Positions 1 to 6,707 of a stretch of DNA of 9,247 nucleotides are shown one piece after another. The stretch spans positions 1 to 9,247 of the forward strand of contig DATJIA010000357.1 in the NCBI GenBank assembly GCA_035493675.1, read 5' to 3'. Positions within the stretch are counted from its first letter, which is position 1. The number at the start of each line of letters is the position of its first letter. The position numbers were made by a program, and so were the translations under genes. Origin of the DNA: JAIOQA01 sp035493675. Lineage in GTDB: Bacteria; Myxococcota_A; Polyangia; Haliangiales; Haliangiaceae. The notes beneath the pieces are model-generated. The model saw only the letters and a program-made list of their open reading frames with translations. It was not told the DNA's origin and did not search any database.

Positions 1-722
1 GATCGAAGCACCGCCTCACGCCCGAGGTGTCGATGGAGATCCAGGGCGTGCTCCATTCGGACATCGCGATGGCGTTCGATCAGTGCCCGCCCGGCGACGC
101 GCCGGCCGAGATCCACGATCGCGCGATGAAGCGCACGACCGCGTGGGCCGAGCGCTGTCTGCACGTGAAGCGGCCCGCAGGCCAGGCGCTGTTCGGCATC
201 GTCCAAGGCGGCATCGATCTCGATCGCCGCGCGCGCCACGCCGCCGAGCTGACGCAGCTGCCCTTCGACGGCTTCGCGCTGGGCGGCCTGGCCGTCGGCG
301 AGAAGATCGAAGACACCTACCGCGTCCTCGACGCCTTCGCGCACACGCTCCCGCGCGCGCAGCCGCGCTACCTCATGGGCGTCGGCACGCCCGACGACCT
401 CGCGCGCGGGGTCGCCGCCGGCGTCGACATGTTCGACTGCGTCATGCCGACCCGCAACGCGCGCAACGGATCGCTCTTCACGTCGCAGGGCAAGGTCACC
501 ATCTCGAACGCCAAGCACCGGCTCGACACCGGTCCGCTGGATCCCGAGTGCCCCTGCCACACGTGCCGCACGACCTCGCGCGCGTACCTGCGGCACCTGC
601 ACATCGCGAAAGAGATCCTCTACAACCGTTACGCGACGTTGCACAACCTCACGTTCTACGCCCGCCACATGGCGCGGCTCCGGGAGCGCATCCTCGCCGA
701 GGGATCCGCCGCTTCCGCTTGA
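1..722 (+). CDS. tgt: Queuine tRNA-ribosyltransferase (TGT), 5'-truncated by window edge
   Basis: Exchanges guanine-34 of GUN-anticodon tRNAs for the queuine precursor base (preQ1 in bacteria), in the cytoplasm. The frame is open from base 3 to the TGA at 720-722, and similarity begins at the first codons (LTPEVSMEIQ, then SDIAMAFDQC), so the gene runs off the left edge. A GTG at 27 is internal, not the start. About 239 residues are visible of a family length near 375; the N-terminal part with the DSGGFQ active-site segment is outside the window. Visible landmarks are ALFGIVQGG, the GGLAVGE loop, RYLMGVG, the nucleophile segment DMFDCVMPTRNARNG, and the zinc site C-x-C-x2-C in PECPCHTC with the histidine of ATLHN. 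It lies 74 nt before yajC in the classical tgt-yajC-secD-secF order; queA probably lies upstream, outside the window. Confidence 0.97.
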   Translation, partial: SKHRLTPEVSMEIQGVLHSDIAMAFDQCPPGDAPAEIHDRAMKRTTAWAERCLHVKRPAGQALFGIVQGGIDLDRRARHAAELTQLPFDGFALGGLAVGEKIEDTYRVLDAFAHTLPRAQPRYLMGVGTPDDLARGVAAGVDMFDCVMPTRNARNGSLFTSQGKVTISNAKHRLDTGPLDPECPCHTCRTTSRAYLRHLHIAKEILYNRYATLHNLTFYARHMARLRERILAEGSAASA

Positions 723-755
723 CCCCCCACGCCGCCGGTGCTACCTCATCGCAAC

Positions 756-778
756 TTTTCGCGTTTTCCACGCGAGAA
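756..778 (+). promoter_or_regulatory. Inverted repeat in the tgt-yajC gap
   Basis: TTTTCGCG (756-763) and CGCGAGAA (771-778) pair over 8 positions with one T-G wobble around a 7-nt loop TTTTCCA. It is the most AT-rich patch in the 74-nt gap and ends 7 nt before the GGAG (786-789) of yajC. No T tract follows, so it is not a typical intrinsic terminator. It could be an operator, an RNA processing site or chance. Confidence 0.25.
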
Positions 779-796
779 CGGAATCGGAGCCGTCTT

Positions 797-1105
797 ATGC
801 AAGCCGCCAGTCCCATCGTGATGATGCTCCTGATGTTCGGCGTCTTCTACTTCATCCTGATCCGTCCGCAGGTGAAGAAGCAGAAGGAGCACGAAGAGAT
901 GCTGAAGAAGCTCGACAAGGGCGACGAGGTGCTCACCCGCGGCGGCCTCATCGGCAAGATCACCGGCGTGCAGGATCAGGTGGTCGTGATCGAGCTCCAG
1001 GAGAAGGTCCGCGTGCGCATCCCGCGCGCGTACATCGAGGGTCGCTGGACCGGCCAGGTGCAGGGCCAGCCGGCCGCGAAGCCCGCGAACAACGAAGCGG
1101 CCTGA
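797..1105 (+). CDS. yajC: Sec translocon accessory protein YajC
   Basis: Small inner-membrane subunit that associates with SecDF and SecYEG in protein export. The ATG at 797 has GGAG at 786-789, seven bases upstream, and gives 102 residues, the usual family length. The frame stays open far upstream through tgt, but only this start gives the normal protein. Residues 5-22 (SPIVMMLLMFGVFYFILI) form the single membrane segment. The family signature follows: RPQVKKQKEHEEML, then KGDEVLTRGGLIGKI (about residues 41-55), a small cytoplasmic beta-rich domain with RVRIPRAYI, and a low-complexity Ala/Pro tail. secD starts 57 nt downstream, so the two are probably co-transcribed. Confidence 0.96.
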   Translation: MQAASPIVMMLLMFGVFYFILIRPQVKKQKEHEEMLKKLDKGDEVLTRGGLIGKITGVQDQVVVIELQEKVRVRIPRAYIEGRWTGQVQGQPAAKPANNEAA

Positions 1106-1162
1106 GCTTCCTCTCCTTCGTAACGATTCCGTCCTTCTCGCGCGAACCCGAGTAAAGGTGCC

Positions 1163-3196
1163 ATGGACCGCAACCTGAAGTGGCGCACGATCGGCCTCGT
1201 CGGCCTGATCGCCTTCTGCCTGTGCACGCTCGCGCCGACGTTCGTCGGCTCGAACCTCCCGACGTGGTTCAACCGCCTCTTCTCGAAGAAGATCAACCTG
1301 GGGCTCGATCTCCAGGGCGGCCTCCACATCACCTACTCGATCGATCTCGATCGCGCGGTCGACGACAAGGCCTCGGAGATCAAGCGCGACCTCGACTCGA
1401 AGTTCACCGACGATCCGGCGTGGAAGGACAAGATCAAGGGGATCTCCGCGCCGGGCGCGCCGATCGGCGAGGTGATCATCCGCCTCAACGACGCGACCAA
1501 GAAGGCCGAGGCCGAGAGCATCGTCCTCGCCGACTACAAGGACGTCGCCGACAAGGTGGCGTGCCCGTCGGGTGAGCCCGCGAGCTCGGTCTGCGTGCAG
1601 GTCTCCAAGGACTTCGCCGAGGGCGTCCGCCGCGCCGCGCTCAAGAACGCGGTCAACACGATCCGCGAGCGCATCGACGAGCGCGGCATCGCCGAGCCGA
1701 GCGTGATCGAGAAGGGCGACGACGTGATCGTCGAGCTGCCCGGCCTCGACGACGAGTCGACCGAGCGCGTGAAGGATCTGATCAAGCGCACCGCCAAGCT
1801 CGAGTTCAAGCTCGTCATCGATCACATCGACGGCACCAAGCGCCCGAACGAAGAGTACTGGATGGACAACCTCGCCCAGTTCGTGAAGGCGGATCCGCAC
1901 GCGACCGAAGAGGGCATCGAGGCGAGCGTCGACACCTGGCCGGTCGAGGACACCAACGAGCACCACCGCACCGCGTACCTGATGGCGCGCGATCGCGTCG
2001 AGCAGATCCCCGTCTGCGAGGCGAAGGAGATCGAGTGCTGGTCGCCGAAGCTCGAGGTCAAGGACGGCAAGGTCCAGTGCAACGTCACCGGCCTCCACAT
2101 CATCGAGCGCTACGTCTCGGGCGTGCGCCGCTGCAACGAGGACCCGGATCCGAAGCTCGCGATCCACGGCATCGCCGATCGCAAGGACCTCACCGTCAAG
2201 GACGCCAACGACAAGGTCACGCCGTTCGACGCGCACCTCCCCGAGGGCCGGCAGCTCGGCTACGAGAAGGTCACCCCGGACAGCCACGCGAAGGACACGC
2301 GCACCTACTGGCGCACGTACTACCTCGATCGCGCGGTGCGGCTCAGCGGCTCGGCGGTCAAGAACGCCGGCACGCAGTGGGACCCGAACACCAACAAGCC
2401 GTACGTCGCGGTCGAGTTCGATCGCTACGGCGGCCGCCTGTTCGGCGACCTCACGTCGCAGAACGTCGGCGCGAAGATGGCGATCATCCTCGACGACAAG
2501 ATCAACTCGGCGCCGATCATCAACGGCCCGATCCGCGGCGGCAACGCGCAGATCACGATGGGCGGCAACGACGCCGAGCACATGCAGAAGGAAGCGGACG
2601 ATCTCGTGTCGGTCTTGAAGACCGGCTCCTTGCCCGCGCCGCTCAAGGAAGAGAGCTCCGCGCAGGTCGGCCCCACCCTCGGCCGCGACGCGATCCAGAA
2701 GGCTCAGCTGTCGTTCATCGTCGGCGTCGTGCTGGTCATCGTGATCATGCTCGGCATCTACAAGTGGTCGGGCTGGGTCGCGATCGGCGCGGTCACGATC
2801 AACGTCTTGATGATGATGACCGCGATGACGATCTTCGGCGCGACGCTGACCTTGCCAGGCATAGCCGCGCTCGTACTGACCGTAGGCATGGGCGTCGACG
2901 GCAACATCCTCATCTACGAGCGCATCCGCGACGAGCTCACGTTAGGGAAGTCCGTCCGCGGCGCGGTCGACGTCGGGTTCTCGCGCGCGTTCACCGCGAT
3001 CCTCGACGGTCACATGACGACCGCGGCCGGCGGCTGGGTCCTCCTCCAGTACGGCTCGGGCCCGATCAAGGGCTTCGCGGTCATGCTCCTGGTCGGCATC
3101 GGAACCACGCTGTTCTGCTCGACCGTCGTCACCCGCATCTTCTTCGACTGGGTCGTCGCCCGGAAGAAGGGCAACAACCAGACGATCTCGATCTGA
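1163..3196 (+). CDS. secD: Protein translocase subunit SecD, with enlarged periplasmic domain
   Basis: RND-type subunit that, with SecF and the proton motive force, pulls exported proteins through SecYEG on the periplasmic side. The ATG at 1163 has AAAGG at 1154-1158. The protein is 677 residues (E. coli about 615). The first membrane helix is residues 10-28. The D1 motif INLGLDLQGG is at 44-53, and the P1 base segment ELPGLDD at 191-197. The conserved membrane block starts near VGPTLGRDAI (502-511). The D4 motif GMGVDGNILIYERIRDEL is at 575-592, with Asp579 matching the proton-pathway Asp519 of E. coli. FTAILDGHMTT (610-620) and GSGPIKGFA (631-639) complete the pattern. Between D1 and D4 there are roughly 135 more residues than in E. 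coli, mostly in 220-390, carrying four cysteines (285, 292, 306, 324) besides Cys134 and Cys144. The TGA ends 7 nt before secF. Confidence 0.98.
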   Translation: MDRNLKWRTIGLVGLIAFCLCTLAPTFVGSNLPTWFNRLFSKKINLGLDLQGGLHITYSIDLDRAVDDKASEIKRDLDSKFTDDPAWKDKIKGISAPGAPIGEVIIRLNDATKKAEAESIVLADYKDVADKVACPSGEPASSVCVQVSKDFAEGVRRAALKNAVNTIRERIDERGIAEPSVIEKGDDVIVELPGLDDESTERVKDLIKRTAKLEFKLVIDHIDGTKRPNEEYWMDNLAQFVKADPHATEEGIEASVDTWPVEDTNEHHRTAYLMARDRVEQIPVCEAKEIECWSPKLEVKDGKVQCNVTGLHIIERYVSGVRRCNEDPDPKLAIHGIADRKDLTVKDANDKVTPFDAHLPEGRQLGYEKVTPDSHAKDTRTYWRTYYLDRAVRLSGSAVKNAGTQWDPNTNKPYVAVEFDRYGGRLFGDLTSQNVGAKMAIILDDKINSAPIINGPIRGGNAQITMGGNDAEHMQKEADDLVSVLKTGSLPAPLKEESSAQVGPTLGRDAIQKAQLSFIVGVVLVIVIMLGIYKWSGWVAIGAVTINVLMMMTAMTIFGATLTLPGIAALVLTVGMGVDGNILIYERIRDELTLGKSVRGAVDVGFSRAFTAILDGHMTTAAGGWVLLQYGSGPIKGFAVMLLVGIGTTLFCSTVVTRIFFDWVVARKKGNNQTISI

Positions 3197-3203
3197 GGCG
3201 GTC

Positions 3204-4502
3204 ATGGCCAACGAAGAAAAAAGCGCGGTCGACCCGCACAACTTCCGGCACCTGATCCCGCCGGGCTCGAACTTCGCGTTCGTCTCGAAGTTCAAGCTGT
3301 CCGTCTTCCTGTCGATCCTCGCGATGGCGATCGGCATCGGCTCCTTGTTCGTGAACAAGGCGATGCGCGGCAGCTACATGAACTGGACGATCGACTTCAA
3401 GGGCGGCACCGAGCTCGTCTACGCGCTCAAGGACAAGGACGGCAACTACGTCAAGCCGGACGTCCACGCCGTGCGCGAAGTGCTGAAGGGCGAGGGCGAG
3501 ATCGACGTCTCCGACATGTCCTGGAAGAAGGACGTCAAGGGCACGTCGGTCGAGGTCAACGGCTTCATGGTGGCGACCGCGCGCTACGGCGCGACCACGC
3601 AGGTGCAGCAGGACAAGGCGAAGAACGCGTTCGTCACGGCGTTCAAGGACAACGGCATCCAGAGCGCGAACTGGTCGGGCGACAGCCTGCTGGTGCGCTC
3701 GACCGCGCCGTTCGACGAGCAGAAGGTCAAGCAGGTCATCGAGGCCGCGGTGCCCGAGCTCCACATGAAGCCGTGGGGCGACGAGGCGAAGATCTTCGGC
3801 ATCCCCGATCCGAACACGCACATCTACGCGACGACCGTCGCGGTGAAGGGCCTCGACTACCAGTACGCGCAGATGATCGAGAAGGCGACGCCGGGCACCA
3901 CGGTCGAGGTCGTCAACTCGTACGGCGTCGGCGCGAAGGCCGGCGACAAGCTCCGCAACGACGCGCTCAAGTCGCTCGTCTACGCGATCTTCCTGATCAT
4001 GCTGTACCTCGCGTTCCGGTTCGACATCCGGTACGCGCCGGGCGCCGCGTTCGCGACGATCCACGACGCGGTGATGGTCGTCGGCGTCTTCTCGATCACG
4101 TGGACCGAGGTCTCGCTGGTGTCGGTCGCCGCGGTCTTGACCGTGATCGGCTACAGCGTGAACGACACCGTGATCGTCTTCGATCGAATCCGCGAGAACC
4201 AGGCGAAGCTCAAGGACAAGAAGCTCGAGCGCATCATCGACATCTCGATCAACGAGATGCTCGTGCGGACCGTGCTCACGTCGATGACGGTCTTCGTCGT
4301 GACGCTCGCGATGAACATCCTCGGCGACGGCCTCATCCGCAACTTCGCGTTCGCGATGAACATCGGCGTCATCGTCGGCACGTACTCCTCGATCTTCCTC
4401 GCGGCGCCGCTGTTCCTGTGGGTCTCGAAGAAGTGGTACTCGGGCTCGACGACCGGCCCCGGCCGCAACGCTCGCGCCGCCGCGGTGCTCGCAGAGCCCT
4501 GA
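3204..4502 (+). CDS. secF: Protein translocase subunit SecF, long form
   Basis: Partner of SecD in the SecDF-YajC export complex of the inner membrane. The ATG at 3204 has GAGG at 3195-3198 overlapping the secD stop codon, indicating translational coupling. The length is 432 residues against about 323 in E. coli. TM1 is about residues 30-50. The F1 motif IDFKGGTE is at 63-70. A periplasmic region of about 175 residues follows, roughly 85 more than E. coli. Five membrane segments lie in 255-405. Motif F4, VLTVIGYSVNDTVIVFDRIREN (311-332 in two parts: VLTVIGYSVN and DTVIVFDRIREN), contains Asp321; RTVLTS (355-360) and IGVIVGTYSSIFLA (387-400) are F5/F6-like. There are no cysteines. A Gly/Ala-rich tail ends at TGA 4500-4502, directly followed by a hairpin. 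Confidence 0.97.
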   Translation: MANEEKSAVDPHNFRHLIPPGSNFAFVSKFKLSVFLSILAMAIGIGSLFVNKAMRGSYMNWTIDFKGGTELVYALKDKDGNYVKPDVHAVREVLKGEGEIDVSDMSWKKDVKGTSVEVNGFMVATARYGATTQVQQDKAKNAFVTAFKDNGIQSANWSGDSLLVRSTAPFDEQKVKQVIEAAVPELHMKPWGDEAKIFGIPDPNTHIYATTVAVKGLDYQYAQMIEKATPGTTVEVVNSYGVGAKAGDKLRNDALKSLVYAIFLIMLYLAFRFDIRYAPGAAFATIHDAVMVVGVFSITWTEVSLVSVAAVLTVIGYSVNDTVIVFDRIRENQAKLKDKKLERIIDISINEMLVRTVLTSMTVFVVTLAMNILGDGLIRNFAFAMNIGVIVGTYSSIFLAAPLFLWVSKKWYSGSTTGPGRNARAAAVLAEP

Positions 4503-4503
4503 A

Positions 4504-4520
4504 GCGCGCCTTCGGCGCGC
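4504..4520 (+). terminator. GC-only hairpin just after secF (weak terminator candidate)
   Basis: GCGCGCC (4504-4510) and GGCGCGC (4514-4520) form a perfect 7-bp stem with a TTC loop, starting two bases after the secF stop codon. No T run follows, so intrinsic termination is doubtful. It may instead protect the 3' end of the sec mRNA or reduce recJ expression relative to secDF. Confidence 0.35.
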
Positions 4521-4613
4521 GGCGTCGGGCCTCGGGCGTCAGGCCTCGGCCCGAAGAATCGCGGCGTCTGATCTCGGGTCTGGCCGAGGCCTGAGGCCCG
4601 AGGCCTGAGGCCC
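4521..4613. repeat. GC-rich intergenic repeat with long dyad and 14-bp tandem duplication
   Basis: Arms 4525-4554 and 4579-4608 are inverted: of 30 positions, 27 are Watson-Crick pairs, one is G-T and two are mismatched, around a 24-nt loop. Three further pairs (4521-4523 with 4610-4612) extend it after one mismatch. The right arm contains GAGGCCTGAGGCCC twice in perfect tandem (4586-4599 and 4600-4613). A flanking TCTGATC/GATCAGA pair (4567-4573, 4616-4622) offers an alternative fold. The composition (GGCCT/AGGCC permutations) differs from the coding DNA and looks like a dispersed extragenic repeat unit; whether it recurs elsewhere in the genome cannot be seen here. Confidence 0.7.
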
Positions 4614-4620
4614 AGGATCA

Positions 4621-4643
4621 GAGGGCGCGCGTAACGTGCGCGC
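4621..4643 (+). promoter_or_regulatory. GAGG plus hairpin abutting the recJ GTG start
   Basis: GAGG at 4621-4624 is the nearest Shine-Dalgarno-like sequence, but it lies 19 nt before the recJ start. The bases between are GCGCGC (4625-4630), a 7-nt loop GTAACGT, and GCGCGC (4638-4643), a perfect 6-bp stem ending exactly at the GTG. Folding would bring GAGG close to the start codon. It may alternatively occlude initiation. Confidence 0.35.
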
Positions 4644-6356
4644 GTGTTCAACGTCCGCGAGGTCGACGAAGGTGTGGTCACTCGGCTCGCGGCGGCGCTG
4701 CGGGTGCGGCCGGTGACGGCGCGCTGCCTGGCGGTGCGCGGCGTCAGCGATCCGGCGGAGGCCAAGGGCTGGCTCGATCCGAAGCTCGGCGGGCTGCGCA
4801 AGCCCGACGGCCTCGCGGGCTTCTCGGTCGCGGTCGAGCGGCTCGCGCGCGCGGTCACCGCCGGCGAGCGCATCGGCGTCTTCGGCGACTACGACGTCGA
4901 CGGCGTGACGACGGCGGCGCTCTTGACGAGCTTCATGCGCGAGGTCGGCGGCGAGGTGATCGCGCGCGTCGCCGATCGCGACGCGGGCTACGGCTTCGGC
5001 ACGCCGATCGCGGACGCGTTCTGCGACGCGGGCTGCGGCGTGATCGTCACCGGCGATCTCGGCACCAGCGACGCGCCCGCGATCGCGGCGGCGCGCGCGC
5101 GCGGCGTCGACGTGATCGTCGTCGATCACCACACCGTGCCGGCGGCCGGCGCCGCGCACCCCGCGCTCGCGCTGGTCAACCCGCACCGCGCGGACTCGTC
5201 GTTCCCGTTCCGCGGCATGGCGTCGGTCGGCCTCGCGTTCTACCTCGCGGCCGCGATCCGCACGCGGCTCGACGACATCGGCTGGTTCCGGACCCACGCG
5301 AAGCCCGACGTGCGTGAGCTGCTCGATCTCGTCGCGCTCGGCACGATCGCGGATCTGGTGCCGCTGCGCGGCGAGAACCGCATCCTCGCCGCCGCCGGCT
5401 TGCAGAAGCTGCAGGCGCGGCCGCGCGCGGGCATCGCGGCGCTCGCCGCCGCCGCCGGGCTCGACGCCGCGCGACCGATCGACGAGAAGACCGTCTCGTG
5501 GAAGCTCGCGCCGCGCTTGAACGCGCCGGGCCGCCTCGGCGCGGCCGCGCCGAGCTTGGAGCTCCTGCTCGCCGACGAGCGCAGCGCGGGCGCGTGCGCC
5601 GCGAAGGTCGAAGAGGCCAACGCCGCGCGTCGCATCGCACAGGATCGCTGCTACGAGGAGGCGCTCGCGGCGTTGGACGAGCATGGTGACGCGCCCGCGA
5701 TCGTGATCGCCGCGCGCGGCTGGCCGCCCGGCGTCGTCGGGATCGTCGCGGCGAAGCTGGTCGATCGCACCGGCAAGCCCGCGTTCGTGATCGGCGTCGG
5801 CGACGACGGCGTCGGCCGCGGCTCCGCGCGCGCGCCCGGCGGGCAGAACATCGATCTCTATCGCGCGCTCGCCGAGTGCGCGCCGATGCTCGATCGCTTC
5901 GGCGGTCACGCCGGCGCCGCCGGCCTCACCGTCCACGAGGATCGCGTGCCCGCGCTGCGCGAGGCGCTCGGCGCCGCGGTCGCGCGCTTCGCCGAAGGCT
6001 CGGGCCCGATCGCGCAAGACGCGTGCGACGCCGAGGTCGCGCTCGCCGAGATCGACGAGCCGCTCTGCACCGAGCTCGGATCGCTCGCGCCGTTCGGACA
6101 GGACAACGCGGCGCCGCGCTTGGTCGCGCGCGGCCTGCGCGTGCGCTCGAGCCGCAAGGTCGGCGACGGCTCGCACCTGAAGCTCGACGTGGAGGACGCG
6201 CATGGCAACGTGCGCGGCGCGATCGCGTTCGGGCAGGGCGAGCAGGATCCCGGCGCGGGCGCGACCGTCGATCTCGCCTTCACGCCGGTCGTCTCCGAAT
6301 GGAACGGCAACCGGCGCGTCGAGCTCGAAGTGGCGGGCTTGGCCGTCTCGCGGTAG
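4644..6356 (+). CDS. recJ: Single-stranded-DNA-specific exonuclease RecJ
   Basis: DHH-family 5'-3' exonuclease acting on single-stranded DNA in recombinational repair, replication-fork processing and mismatch repair. An in-frame TAA at 4632-4634 makes GTG 4644 the first possible start; the length of 570 residues matches the family (E. coli 577). Motif I is GVFGDYDVDGVTT (78-90; Asp82, 84, 86). Motif II is VTGDLGTSD with Asp138. Motif III is VVDHH (159-163). LLDLVALGTIAD is at 226-237. NAPGRLGAA (293-301) and WPPGVVGIVAAKL (360-372) precede the DHHA1 motif FGGHAGAAG (419-427). LAPFGQDN (481-488) leads into an OB-like C-terminal domain (about 497-570, with HLKLDVED). All metal ligands appear present, so the enzyme should be active. 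recJ next to secDF is a recurring arrangement. Confidence 0.97.
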   Translation: MFNVREVDEGVVTRLAAALRVRPVTARCLAVRGVSDPAEAKGWLDPKLGGLRKPDGLAGFSVAVERLARAVTAGERIGVFGDYDVDGVTTAALLTSFMREVGGEVIARVADRDAGYGFGTPIADAFCDAGCGVIVTGDLGTSDAPAIAAARARGVDVIVVDHHTVPAAGAAHPALALVNPHRADSSFPFRGMASVGLAFYLAAAIRTRLDDIGWFRTHAKPDVRELLDLVALGTIADLVPLRGENRILAAAGLQKLQARPRAGIAALAAAAGLDAARPIDEKTVSWKLAPRLNAPGRLGAAAPSLELLLADERSAGACAAKVEEANAARRIAQDRCYEEALAALDEHGDAPAIVIAARGWPPGVVGIVAAKLVDRTGKPAFVIGVGDDGVGRGSARAPGGQNIDLYRALAECAPMLDRFGGHAGAAGLTVHEDRVPALREALGAAVARFAEGSGPIAQDACDAEVALAEIDEPLCTELGSLAPFGQDNAAPRLVARGLRVRSSRKVGDGSHLKLDVEDAHGNVRGAIAFGQGEQDPGAGATVDLAFTPVVSEWNGNRRVELEVAGLAVSR

Positions 6357-6365
6357 GACACGCTC

Positions 6366-6707
6366 GTGGCCCGCCGTCGCATGACCGGAGACACCGGCAA
6401 CGATCCCGATGTCCCGCGCCTCCCGCGCGGCAAGGGCTTCAAGCTCTCGTTCGGCGAGATCGTCCGCATCGGCCTCACCGGGACGATGCTGATCGCGGTG
6501 CTCGTCCTCGCGAAGCCGTGCGCCGACTCGGTCGGCCGCTTCGTCGCCAGCTTCGATCCGCCCGACGCGCAGCCGCCGGCACCGACGCAGAAGGTCCCCA
6601 ACGGCTACGTGCACCTCACGCCGAACATGACGCCGCAGCAGATCCAAGAAGCGATCGGCAGCGCGCGCGACGCCGGCGCGCCGCCGCCGCCGGACGCGTC
6701 ACGCTAG
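6366..6707 (+). CDS. Small single-pass membrane protein of unknown function
   Basis: I do not recognise this family. The frame starts at GTG 6366, with AGGA at 6355-6358 overlapping the recJ stop; an in-frame ATG at 6381 is an alternative. The GTG start gives 113 residues. They comprise a basic, Gly/Pro-containing N-terminus, one hydrophobic segment (about 32-50, ending LIAVLVLAKPC), and an extracytoplasmic tail of about 60 residues. The tail has a Pro-rich linker (DPPDAQPPAPTQ), a compact predicted piece YVHLTPNMTPQQIQEAIGSA, and a Pro-rich end. Cys52 is not in a good lipobox (LAKPC). The 9-nt gap after recJ suggests co-transcription. Its TAG overlaps the convergent nitrilase stop. The coding bias resembles its neighbours, supporting a real gene, though it contains the only GAT codon I found not followed by C. 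Confidence 0.7.
   Translation: MARRRMTGDTGNDPDVPRLPRGKGFKLSFGEIVRIGLTGTMLIAVLVLAKPCADSVGRFVASFDPPDAQPPAPTQKVPNGYVHLTPNMTPQQIQEAIGSARDAGAPPPPDASR

Noticed and set aside
83..796. N-terminal extension of YajC through the tgt coding region
   Set aside because: Out of frame with tgt and Arg-rich; ATG 797 with a proper ribosome-binding site gives the standard YajC length.
746..2581. Long open frame (611 codons) on the - strand across yajC and secD
   Set aside because: Arg/Asp/Val/Leu-rich, low-complexity shadow of high-GC coding DNA; the + strand frames encode unmistakable YajC and SecD.
4586..4613. CRISPR-like array in the secF-recJ spacer
   Set aside because: Only two directly abutting 14-bp units, no spacers and no cas genes.
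6507..6521. Lipoprotein signal at Cys52 of the small membrane protein
   Set aside because: LAKPC lacks the small residue at -1 and the usual lipobox pattern; a plain transmembrane anchor fits better.
4539..6647. Long open frame (702 codons) on the - strand across recJ
   Set aside because: Composition typical of an antisense shadow; RecJ motifs on the + strand account for the region.
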